The notes beneath the pieces are model-generated. The model did not search any database. It saw only the letters and a list, made by a program, of their open reading frames with translations, and was not told the DNA's origin. This document shows positions 1-6,210 of a stretch of 6,210 bases of DNA, piece by piece; the stretch's first letter is position 1; each line of letters starts with the position of its first letter. The translations under genes and the position numbers were made by a program. The stretch covers positions 1 through 6,210 of the forward strand of contig JABMMR010000327.1 in the NCBI GenBank assembly GCA_013205525.1. The letters are read 5' to 3'. The stretch comes from Burkholderiales bacterium. GTDB taxonomy: Bacteria; Pseudomonadota; Gammaproteobacteria; Burkholderiales; Burkholderiaceae_C.

Positions 1-1166
1 CGAATGCCCATAAAGACCAATTCTTGGCCATTGTGAGCCACGAAATGCGCACACCGCTTAACGCGGTGATGGGCTATCTGAGTTTGATGAGTACCGACCA
101 ACGCATGACCTCGGACTTGCAAGAGTTTGTCTCGGGTGCACAAAACTCAGCCGCCCATTTGCTCACCGTCATCAATGACTTGCTGGACTACTCGCAAATC
201 CAAAACGGCAAGATCACACTCAACCCTCAGGTGTTCAATTTGCACACCATGCTGCAAAAAACCCAGGCCACACTCAGTCCCCGTGCGGCCGACTTGGGCT
301 TGAGCTATCAACTTTTCATTGAAGACTCAGTGCCTGTGTGGGTCAAAGCCGATCAACATCGTTTGACCCAAATTTTGATCAACCTGCTTGGCAATGCGCT
401 TAAGTTCACCGACAAAGGCCATGTACATACCTATGTGAGCTTCGCTGCCCACGACTCATTAGGCAAGCAAGGTATTTTGCGTGTGTGTGTGGAAGACACC
501 GGCCCAGGTATTGATGCGGCCCAACAAATCCGCATTTTCGAGCCTTTTGTTCAACTCGCCCATGCCAACAGTCGATCGGCACGCGATGCCCTGCGCGGCA
601 ATGGCTTGGGTTTGAGCATCACCAACACCTTGGTGCAAAGCCATGGTGGGCGCATTGAATTGCAAAGCACCGTGGGCAAGGGCTCTTCCTTTATTATGAA
701 AGTTCCCCTGTTGCTGGCACCCGCAACGCCTAAAACCGATCCGGTTTTAGAGCGCATCGATAGCCGTGTTGTCCACCTGCTGATCGTGGACGACCATGCG
801 GTCAATCGCTTGGTGGCCAAAGCCACTATTTTGCGGGCACTGCCCAATGCGGTGATCGATGAAGCCGAAGATGGCACCAGCGGACTGGCCCAAATGAGCA
901 AAACCCTTTACGAGTTGGTGTTGCTGGACTTGGTCATGCCCGACATGGACGGCGTTGAAGTGATGCGCCGTGTTCGCAACAATTTAGCGGCTCCCTTCAA
1001 CCAAGTGCAAGTCATCGCGCTGACGGCCAACGTGGCCAGTGAAGCCCTGAAAGCCTGCCATGATGTCGGTATCAATGAAGTGATGCCCAAACCCTTTGAC
1101 CGACACTCGTTGATCAACCGCATCTTTCATTACTGCCTACCCGAAGATAAGCCTGCCTCCTCATGA
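1..1166 (+). CDS. Hybrid sensor histidine kinase / response regulator, 3' part (5' end off the window)
   Basis: Membrane or cytoplasmic signalling kinase that should autophosphorylate on His and pass the phosphate to its own receiver domain. The frame is open to the left edge (codons from base 3), and KDQFLAIVSHEMRTPLN is a typical H-box read across the edge, so the TTG at 24 is not a real start. Counting residues from base 24: phospho-accepting His6 (bases 39-41); HisKA helices to about residue 65; HATPase from about 105 to 230 with the N-box around N120/N124, G1 DTGPG (158-162), F-box IFEPF (171-175) and G2 GNGLGL (192-197); receiver about 250-370 with acidic pair D256/D257, phosphoacceptor D302 (bases 927-929), T334 and K356. 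All key residues are present, so both parts should be active. No Hpt or DNA-binding domain follows the receiver, so an outside Hpt protein or a regulatory role for the receiver is likely. Signal and sensor domain cannot be seen. The last bases overlap prfC. Confidence 0.93.
   Translation, partial: NAHKDQFLAIVSHEMRTPLNAVMGYLSLMSTDQRMTSDLQEFVSGAQNSAAHLLTVINDLLDYSQIQNGKITLNPQVFNLHTMLQKTQATLSPRAADLGLSYQLFIEDSVPVWVKADQHRLTQILINLLGNALKFTDKGHVHTYVSFAAHDSLGKQGILRVCVEDTGPGIDAAQQIRIFEPFVQLAHANSRSARDALRGNGLGLSITNTLVQSHGGRIELQSTVGKGSSFIMKVPLLLAPATPKTDPVLERIDSRVVHLLIVDDHAVNRLVAKATILRALPNAVIDEAEDGTSGLAQMSKTLYELVLLDLVMPDMDGVEVMRRVRNNLAAPFNQVQVIALTANVASEALKACHDVGINEVMPKPFDRHSLINRIFHYCLPEDKPASS
1163..1166 (+). 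promoter_or_regulatory. ATGA stop-start overlap coupling the kinase gene to prfC
   Basis: The ATG of prfC (1163-1165) overlaps the TGA of the kinase gene (1164-1166). The 20 bases upstream have no good GGAGG-like ribosome binding site, only weak purine runs (GAAGATAAG at 1143-1151). This suggests that prfC is translated mainly by ribosomes finishing the kinase frame. The start is supported because the encoded MIPLLEEVRRRRTFAIISHP aligns in length with the N-terminus I know for E. coli RF3. Coupling itself is inferred. Confidence 0.75.
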
Positions 1167-2794
1167 TCCCTCTGCTTGAAGAAGTGCGTCGCCGACGTAC
1201 TTTTGCCATCATTTCTCACCCCGACGCGGGCAAAACCACCCTCACCGAAAAGCTGTTGCTGTTCTCTGGGGCGATTCAAATTGCGGGTTCTGTCAAAGCA
1301 CGTAAAGCCTCTCGCCACGCCACCTCCGACTGGATGGAGATTGAAAAGCAACGCGGTATTTCCGTGGCTTCTTCGGTGATGCAAATGCTTTACCGCGAGC
1401 ATGTCATCAACCTGCTTGACACCCCAGGTCACAAAGACTTTTCCGAAGACACCTACCGTGTGCTCACCGCCGTTGACTCGGCCTTGATGGTGATTGACGC
1501 GGCCAATGGTGTGGAAGCGCAAACCCGTCGCTTGATTGAAGTGTGCCGACAACGCGACACGCCCATCATCACCTTTGTCAACAAAATGGACCGCGAGGTG
1601 CGCGACCCTCTGGACATTTTGGACGAAGTGGAGCGCGAACTGGGCATGCCCTGCGTACCTATGACCTGGCCGGTGGGCCAAGGCAAATCGTTTGGCGGCA
1701 TCATCAATTTACGCACCCAAGCCATGACGGTATTCGAGTCGGGCAGCGAACGCTTGCCGCAAGACTTTGAAGCCATTCCTTTGTCAGAGCAAACCAAATT
1801 GGCCGAACGCTTTGGCCTTGAGTGGCAAACCGCCATGGACAGCATGGAGTTGGCTACTGGCGCTTCGCCCACGTTTGACCGTGAAGCGTTTTTGGCCGGC
1901 AAACAAACCCCCGTGTTTTTCGGCTCAGGCGTGAACAACTTTGGTGTGATGGAAGTGCTGGACGCCTTAGTAGATTTAGCACCCTCGCCCGGACCCCGCA
2001 TGAGCCATTTGCTGGTGAACAAGCAAGCCGTCGACAAAACCGTGCAACCCGAAGACGCCGGTTTTTCGGGCGTGGTGTTCAAGGTGCAAGCCAATATGGA
2101 CGCCAACCACCGTGACCGTATCGCGTTTGTGCGCGTGGCCTCAGGCCGTTACGCGCCGGGCATGAAACTTAAAGTTCAGCGCAGCAGCAAAGAACTGCGT
2201 CCCACCTCGGTGGTCACCTTTCTCAGCCAACGCCGCGAAGCGGTGGAGGAGGCCTATGCGGGCGACATCATTGGTTTCACCACCCATGGTGGCGTGCAAT
2301 TGGGCGACACCCTCACCGACGGCGCGGCTTTGCAATTCACTGGTCTGCCTTTTTTCGCCCCCGAGATGTTCATGACCGTGATCTTGAAAAATCCGCTGCG
2401 CACCAAGCAGCTACAAACCGGCTTGGAGCAATTGGGTGAAGAGGGCGCGATTCAAGTGTTCAAGCCAGAGATGGGTGGCGCCATGCTCTTGGGCGCGATT
2501 GGTCAGTTGCAGTTTGAAGTGGTGCAGCACCGATTGCGCGGCGAATACGACTGCGATGTGCGCTTGGAGAACAGCAGTTACACCGGTGCGCGTTGGATCA
2601 GCGCCGACACACCGGCAGAACTCAAAGAATTCATTAACGCCTACCCGCAACGCATGGCCACCGATGCAGCGCATTCGCTGGCGTATTTATGCACGTCTCC
2701 CTACGACGTGCGCTTGGCGCAAGAGCGTTTTCCCAAAATCCACTTTCATCCGCTGCGCGAGCATGCGGGTTTGGCGCTGGGCTCTGCGGGCTGA
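1163..2794 (+). CDS. prfC: Peptide chain release factor 3 (RF3), translational GTPase
   Basis: Cytoplasmic GTPase of the EF-G/EF-Tu superfamily that binds the ribosome after peptide release and drives off RF1 or RF2, so speeding their recycling. The 543 residues compare with 529 in E. coli. Visible G motifs: G1 SHPDAGKTT (18-26, K24 in the P-loop), switch region EKQRGIS (61-67), G3 DTPGH (86-90), G4 NKMD (140-143) and the G5-region FFGSGVNNFG (252-261). The RF3-type RGIS, rather than the RGIT of EF-G, and the HATSDWMEIEKQRGIS context separate it from elongation factors and from TypA/LepA. A beta-barrel domain II follows at about 300-390 (FSGVVFKVQANMD) and the RF3 C-terminal domain at about 400-530 (QLGEEGAIQVF, GAIGQLQFEVV, LAQERFPKIHFHP). 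The tail after REH is about ten residues longer than in E. coli. It sits directly behind the kinase gene and is probably co-transcribed with it; no separate promoter is seen. Confidence 0.97.
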   Translation: MIPLLEEVRRRRTFAIISHPDAGKTTLTEKLLLFSGAIQIAGSVKARKASRHATSDWMEIEKQRGISVASSVMQMLYREHVINLLDTPGHKDFSEDTYRVLTAVDSALMVIDAANGVEAQTRRLIEVCRQRDTPIITFVNKMDREVRDPLDILDEVERELGMPCVPMTWPVGQGKSFGGIINLRTQAMTVFESGSERLPQDFEAIPLSEQTKLAERFGLEWQTAMDSMELATGASPTFDREAFLAGKQTPVFFGSGVNNFGVMEVLDALVDLAPSPGPRMSHLLVNKQAVDKTVQPEDAGFSGVVFKVQANMDANHRDRIAFVRVASGRYAPGMKLKVQRSSKELRPTSVVTFLSQRREAVEEAYAGDIIGFTTHGGVQLGDTLTDGAALQFTGLPFFAPEMFMTVILKNPLRTKQLQTGLEQLGEEGAIQVFKPEMGGAMLLGAIGQLQFEVVQHRLRGEYDCDVRLENSSYTGARWISADTPAELKEFINAYPQRMATDAAHSLAYLCTSPYDVRLAQERFPKIHFHPLREHAGLALGSAG

Positions 2795-2809
2795 ACGCTT
2801 GTCGTTCTT
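2793..2809 (+). terminator. Weak hairpin just after prfC, possible terminator
   Basis: GAACG (2793-2797) and CGTTC (2803-2807) can form a five-pair stem with a CTTGT loop, overlapping the prfC stop codon and followed by only TT. The short stem and missing T-tract make it a poor intrinsic terminator. It is listed because nothing better is seen next to the gene; the structured repeats further down may do the job instead. Confidence 0.2.
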
Positions 2810-2850
2810 GTGAGCGTATTCACCTTTCAGCTGCCAAGCACACCACGGCG

Positions 2851-2890
2851 GCTCGTTCTCCTCTCGCTGTCACTTTGTGACAATGCTCGC
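2851..2890 (-). repeat. Degenerate inverted copy of part of the 169-base unit
   Basis: Read as the reverse complement, these 40 bases match 3146-3185 of unit 2 without gaps at about 32 of 40 positions, and 2977-3016 of unit 1 at about 31 of 40. The best stretch is CACTTTGTGACAATGCTCGC against CACTTCGTGACAATGTTCGC (18 of 20). Many differences are C/T or A/G changes that would still pair as G-U in RNA. It contains a perfect palindrome TGTCAC-TTT-GTGACA (2868-2882). It overlaps the first nine bases of unit 1. Confidence 0.75.
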
Positions 2891-3050
2891 GTCAAGCCGA
2901 CCGCCATATTGTGCTGAGGTTGATAGATTCTCGAAAGTCATTTCACTGAGACCGACACGCTGTGCTCGGACGTGTAGCGAACATTGTCACGAAGTGGCAG
3001 TGAGCGACGGACGAGGACGGCGGGGCGGTTGAACGGGGTTTCTTCGTAAA
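2882..3050. repeat. 169-base direct repeat, unit 1
   Basis: Aligned base by base to unit 2 with an offset of exactly 169, I count nine mismatches (2887, 2916, 2927, 3010, 3018, 3028, 3041, 3047, 3050), about 95% identity with no gaps. The inner 82 bases (2928-3009) are identical in both copies. Inside are an imperfect terminal inverted repeat, GTCAAGCCGACCGCC (2891-2905) against GGCGGGGCGGTTGAAC (3019-3034), and a small hairpin TGTCAC-GAA-GTGGCA (2985-2999). No coding capacity is apparent. The family is not one I recognise. Confidence 0.93.
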
Positions 3051-3219
3051 AATGCCCGCGTCAAGCCGACCGCCATATTGTGCTTAGGTTGATAGGTTCT
3101 CGAAAGTCATTTCACTGAGACCGACACGCTGTGCTCGGACGTGTAGCGAACATTGTCACGAAGTGGCAGTGAGCGACGAACGAGGATGGCGGGGCGTTTG
3201 AACGGGGTTACTTCGAAAC
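3051..3219. repeat. 169-base direct repeat, unit 2
   Basis: Second tandem copy, directly abutting unit 1 with no spacer. It keeps the inner hairpin TGTCAC-GAA-GTGGCA (3154-3168). The left inverted-repeat end is unchanged (3060-3074), while the right end differs by one base (GGCGGGGCGTTTGAAC, 3188-3203), which slightly weakens pairing between the ends. It ends about 20 bases before the stop codon of the uvrA-like gene. Confidence 0.93.
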
Positions 3220-3239
3220 GCTCGAAATGACAAGAAGGG

Positions 3240-6210
3240 TCAAGCTCTGGCCAGCACCGGTGCCAAAGCCACGCCCGTGTGCGTACCCAGCTTCACCAAG
3301 CCCTCGGGGGTGGTCGCGCCCACCACCCTACCGCCGCCATCGCCGCCTTCGGGGCCGAGGTCTATCACCCAATCAGCTTCGGCGATGACGTCCAAATCGT
3401 GTTCAATGACGATGACGCTGTGACCACCATCGACCAAGCGGTGCAGCACACGGATGAGCTTATCGACATCGGCCATGTGCAAGCCCACGGTGGGCTCGTC
3501 CAATACATACAAGGTGTGCGGTGTTTTTTGTCCGCGTCGCGCTAGCTCGTCTTTCACCTTAGAAAGTTCTGTCACCAACTTGATGCGTTGCGCTTCACCG
3601 CCACTGAGTGTGGGCGAGGGTTGTCCTAATGTGAGGTAACCCAAACCCACGTCTTTCAATAATTGCAAGGGGTGGCTGATAAGAGGCATGGCTGCAAAGA
3701 AGTCCACCGCTTCATCAACCTCCATTTGCAAGACCTCGCCAATGCTTTTGCCACGCCAGCGCACCGACAAAGTTTCGGGGTTGAAACGAGCGCCCTTACA
3801 CACTTCACACAACACTTTCACGTCGGGCAAAAAGCTCATCTCGATGGTTCGCAGGCCTTGGCCTTCGCAGCCCGGGCAACGACCTTCACCGGTGTTGAAG
3901 CTAAAGCGCCCAGGCCCGTAGCCCCGCGCCTTGGCTTCCAAGGTTTCGGCAAACAGTTTGCGTATGGTGTCCCAAAAGCCAATGTAGGTGGCTGGACAAC
4001 TGCGCGGGGTTTTGCCAATCGGCGTTTGGTCTACTTCCAGCACACGCTCAATGCTTTCATAACCCGCTAAGCCCACACAGCCTTGCCATAGCGGCAACAT
4101 GCCGGCATCATGGGCTTTGCGTCCTGCTTGGGTCGAGCGCAAGCGGACCACCGTCTGCACATTGGCCAGCAACACATCACGTGCCAAAGTGGATTTTCCC
4201 GAACCGCTGACGCCCGTCACGGCCACCAAGCGATTCAAAGGAAACGATGCAGACAGTGTTCCAAGGTTGTGCAAATCTGCACCCATCACTTGCAGACTGT
4301 CGGTTTTGCTTTTGCTGCGTTGGTCAAGAGTGACGTTGCGCCTTGCTTGCAAAGGATGCTGCATGGCGTGGCGCAAATAGCGGCCGGTTTGTGAGTCACT
4401 TGCAGCCATCACATCACTCACTGTGCCTTGGGCCACCAAATGACCGCCGCGTTTGCCGGCGCTGGGGCCAATGTCGATGATGTGGTCGGCACGGCGAATG
4501 GTGTCTTCGTCATGTTCCACCACCACCAGCGTATTGCCTTTGTCGCTCAAGCTCTTTAAAGCGTCGAGCAAGATATGGTTGTCACGGGCATGCAAGCCAA
4601 TGGTGGGCTCGTCTAACACATAGCACACACCTTGCAAATTGCTGCCCAGTTGCGCAGCGAGTCGTATGCGCTGGGCCTCGCCACCGCTGAGCGTGGGTGC
4701 GCCGCGGTCCAATGCAAGGTAGCCCAAGCCCACGCGCTCTAGAAACGCCAAGCGGCTTTCAATTTCAGGCAAAAGATCGCGGGCAATGTCAGCATCGCGG
4801 CCTTGCAAACGCAAACCCTTGACCCACGTGGACATATCGACCACGCTGCGCTGTGCCAATTCGGTGATGGCTGTACCTCCAAAATACACCGCTCGGGCCG
4901 TGGCGTTCAAGCGGGTGCCCGCACAACCCGCGCAGGCTTTGTCGCTCACCTCGTCCAACTCGGGTTCGGCAAAACTTTTTTCGCGTCCCTTGTCTTGTGC
5001 ATCGGCCACCGTGTCGTCCAGGGCTTTGCGTTGCTCGCGTGACAAGGCCAAACCGGTGCCCACACACTCACCACACCAGCCGTGCTTGCTGTTGTAAGAG
5101 AACAAGCGCGGGTCTAGCTCGGCGTATGAGGTATCACACACAGGGCAGGCGCGACGGGTGGAAAAAGCTTGCAATCGGCCAATGCTTGAAGTCGATTCGC
5201 CATTCAACATCGCCTCTTTCAAGGCGCCTATGTCGCTGAGCACATGCACCCCGCCTTTGCCGTGCTCAAGTGCTGTCAGCAGTGCTTGGCGCAACACATC
5301 TTCTTGTGCAGGGTCTAGCGTGAAACTGGCGACCGGCAATTCAATGGTGTGCTCTTTGAATCTATCAAGGCGCGGAAAACCGGTGGTGGGCAAAAAGTGA
5401 CCGTCCACCCGCAAATGGGTGTAGCCGCGCGGACGCGCCCAATCGGCCAGTTCGGTGTACACGCCTTTGCGGTTGATCACCAAGGGGCTGAGCAAACCGA
5501 TATGCTGGCCACGGTATTCACGCATCAACAATGCGGTGAGACGCTCTGGGGTTTGCGGTTGCACCGCCGCGTTGTCGTGTATGCAATGCTGCGTACCTAG
5601 CTTCACGTACAGCAAGCGCAGAAAGTGCCATATCTCGGTGGTGGTACCCACGGTCGATTTGCGTCCGCCGCGGCTCAAACGCTGCTCAATCGCCACGGTG
5701 GGCGGTATGCCGTAAACAGCATCCACCTCGGGCCTACCCGCGGGTTGCACGATGCTGCGGGCGTAGGCGTTGAGGCTTTCTAAATAGCGACGCTGACCTT
5801 CGTTGAACAAAATATCAAACGCCAAGGTGGATTTACCCGAGCCACTCACGCCTGTCACCACATTGAACTGACCGCGTGGAATATCCACGCTCAGACTCTT
5901 CAAGTTGTGCTCTTTGGCATGAACAATGCGGATATGGTTGTTGACCTCGGGTCTAGCCACTGCTGCGTACTTGGCAACCGTCTCGTTTACCGTATGGACT
6001 TGCCCCATGCTTTGCTCATAGTCACGCAAAGCTTGACCAGTGTGCGAAGTGGGGTGTTCACGCAAGGTTTCAGGCGAGCCCTCAGCCACCAACAAGCCGC
6101 CACCTTCGCCGCCTTCAGGGCCGAGGTCGATTAACCAATCGCTGGAACGAATCACATCCAAGTTGTGCTCGATAACAATCAGAGAGTGCCCTGCTTCCAA
6201 CAGTCTGCGC
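3240..6210 (-). CDS. uvrA: UvrA-type excinuclease ATPase, probable tandem (double-module) UvrA, C-terminal part
   Basis: Nucleotide excision repair ATPase that binds damaged DNA and loads UvrB. The frame is open to the right edge ([16 protein letters not shown]), so the TTG at 6198-6200 is not a start. Numbering from that codon, residues 1-45 are the C-terminal UvrA signature ([21 protein letters not shown]) of a preceding module; after a linker (about 55-88) a full second module follows. It has ABC-I with Walker [10 protein letters not shown] (117-125), signature LSGGEAQRI (504-512), Walker B LDEP (529-532) and H563; a UvrB-binding-like part (about 205-330, with NRKG and RVDG); zinc cysteines C352/C355/C376/C379 and pair C423/C426; ABC-II with Walker A (663-671), signature (865-873), LDEP (900-903) and H934; and zinc finger C775/C778/C798/C801. 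The segment between C379 and C423 is about 80 residues shorter than I recall for E. coli UvrA. All ATPase residues look intact. A normal UvrA is about 940 residues; this one is at least 989. It may be a paralogue, with the housekeeping uvrA elsewhere. Confidence 0.93.
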   Translation of the reverse strand, partial: RRLLEAGHSLIVIEHNLDVIRSSDWLIDLGPEGGEGGGLLVAEGSPETLREHPTSHTGQALRDYEQSMGQVHTVNETVAKYAAVARPEVNNHIRIVHAKEHNLKSLSVDIPRGQFNVVTGVSGSGKSTLAFDILFNEGQRRYLESLNAYARSIVQPAGRPEVDAVYGIPPTVAIEQRLSRGGRKSTVGTTTEIWHFLRLLYVKLGTQHCIHDNAAVQPQTPERLTALLMREYRGQHIGLLSPLVINRKGVYTELADWARPRGYTHLRVDGHFLPTTGFPRLDRFKEHTIELPVASFTLDPAQEDVLRQALLTALEHGKGGVHVLSDIGALKEAMLNGESTSSIGRLQAFSTRRACPVCDTSYAELDPRLFSYNSKHGWCGECVGTGLALSREQRKALDDTVADAQDKGREKSFAEPELDEVSDKACAGCAGTRLNATARAVYFGGTAITELAQRSVVDMSTWVKGLRLQGRDADIARDLLPEIESRLAFLERVGLGYLALDRGAPTLSGGEAQRIRLAAQLGSNLQGVCYVLDEPTIGLHARDNHILLDALKSLSDKGNTLVVVEHDEDTIRRADHIIDIGPSAGKRGGHLVAQGTVSDVMAASDSQTGRYLRHAMQHPLQARRNVTLDQRSKSKTDSLQVMGADLHNLGTLSASFPLNRLVAVTGVSGSGKSTLARDVLLANVQTVVRLRSTQAGRKAHDAGMLPLWQGCVGLAGYESIERVLEVDQTPIGKTPRSCPATYIGFWDTIRKLFAETLEAKARGYGPGRFSFNTGEGRCPGCEGQGLRTIEMSFLPDVKVLCEVCKGARFNPETLSVRWRGKSIGEVLQMEVDEAVDFFAAMPLISHPLQLLKDVGLGYLTLGQPSPTLSGGEAQRIKLVTELSKVKDELARRGQKTPHTLYVLDEPTVGLHMADVDKLIRVLHRLVDGGHSVIVIEHDLDVIAEADWVIDLGPEGGDGGGRVVGATTPEGLVKLGTHTGVALAPVLARA

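Larger units (their letters stand above)
2795..3239. other. Intergenic region between convergent prfC and the uvrA-like gene, filled with repeats
   Basis: This 445-base gap has no convincing protein gene: the short open frames in it are shadows, and the 169-base repeat period is not a multiple of three, so the two copies cannot share one frame. It holds a degenerate inverted arm (2851-2890) followed by two tandem copies of a 169-base unit (2882-3050 and 3051-3219). Only the first roughly 55 bases and the last 20 are outside the repeat structure. Since both flanking genes point inward, promoters for them are not expected here. Confidence 0.9.

Noticed and set aside
24..26. TTG as the start of the histidine kinase gene
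   Set aside because: The frame stays open to the left edge and the residues before it (KDQF) belong to the conserved H-box region, so the gene simply begins outside the window.
551..901. Minus-strand frame of 116 residues within the histidine kinase gene
   Set aside because: Antisense shadow of the conserved HATPase and receiver coding sequence; no recognisable domain.
1130..2106. Long open frames of 183 and 217 residues on the minus strand inside prfC
   Set aside because: They lie opposite a well-conserved RF3 gene, show low-complexity composition typical of antisense frames, and carry no motif I recognise.
2689..2880. Short plus-strand frame spanning the end of prfC and the start of the intergenic region
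   Set aside because: It overlaps prfC out of frame, has no ribosome binding site or recognisable motif, and ends in the inverted repeat arm.
2882..3219. CRISPR array
   Set aside because: There are only two long units abutting without unique spacers, which is a tandem duplication and not a repeat-spacer array.
3212..3226. Hairpin TTCGA-AACGC-TCGAA as terminator of the uvrA-like gene
   Set aside because: The stem is only five AT-rich pairs and no T-tract follows on the minus strand.
3224..3231. GAAATGAC as an inverted partial third repeat copy (matches GTCATTTC at 2937 and 3106)
   Set aside because: The match is only eight bases and does not extend, so it may be chance.
3663..4070. Plus-strand frame of 135 residues inside the uvrA-like gene
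   Set aside because: Antisense shadow of a conserved zinc-finger and ATPase region; no independent support.
6198..6200. TTG (minus strand) as the start of the uvrA-like gene
   Set aside because: The frame continues to the right edge with RRLL, which fits the usual UvrA sequence just before [10 protein letters not shown].

Overview
The window looks like part of a betaproteobacterial chromosome, most likely Burkholderiales and perhaps Comamonadaceae-like. This is inferred from the moderately GC-rich, GC-ending codon use, a close RF3 homologue, and a UvrA reading frame that appears to be a double-length head-to-tail form, which I recall (unchecked) from that order. It holds three protein genes, two of them cut by the window edges, and one unusual intergenic region. 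I see no tRNA, rRNA, CRISPR array or transposase gene.

Layout. Bases 1-1166 (+) carry the 3' part of a hybrid sensor histidine kinase (HisKA, HATPase and receiver domains); its sensor part lies off the left edge. It overlaps by four bases (ATGA) with prfC at 1163-2794 (+), the GTPase release factor RF3, so the two are probably translated in a coupled manner. Bases 2795-3239 are a 445-base gap between convergent genes. It contains a near-perfect tandem duplication of a 169-base unit (2882-3050 and 3051-3219), preceded by a degenerate inverted copy of part of that unit (2851-2890). Bases 3240-6210 (-) carry the 3' part of a uvrA-type gene. The frame starts inside the C-terminal signature of one UvrA module and runs without a stop into a second module with both ABC ATPase halves, so the full protein is probably a tandem UvrA fusion.

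How the parts relate. The kinase and prfC read as one transcription unit, linking an environmental phosphorelay protein to translation termination only by position. The uvrA-like gene, for nucleotide excision repair damage recognition, points the other way and ends against prfC, with the repeat block between them. The most unusual parts are the repeat block, the double UvrA with a shortened signature-domain segment, and the kinase-prfC overlap. I found no clear new multi-gene system.
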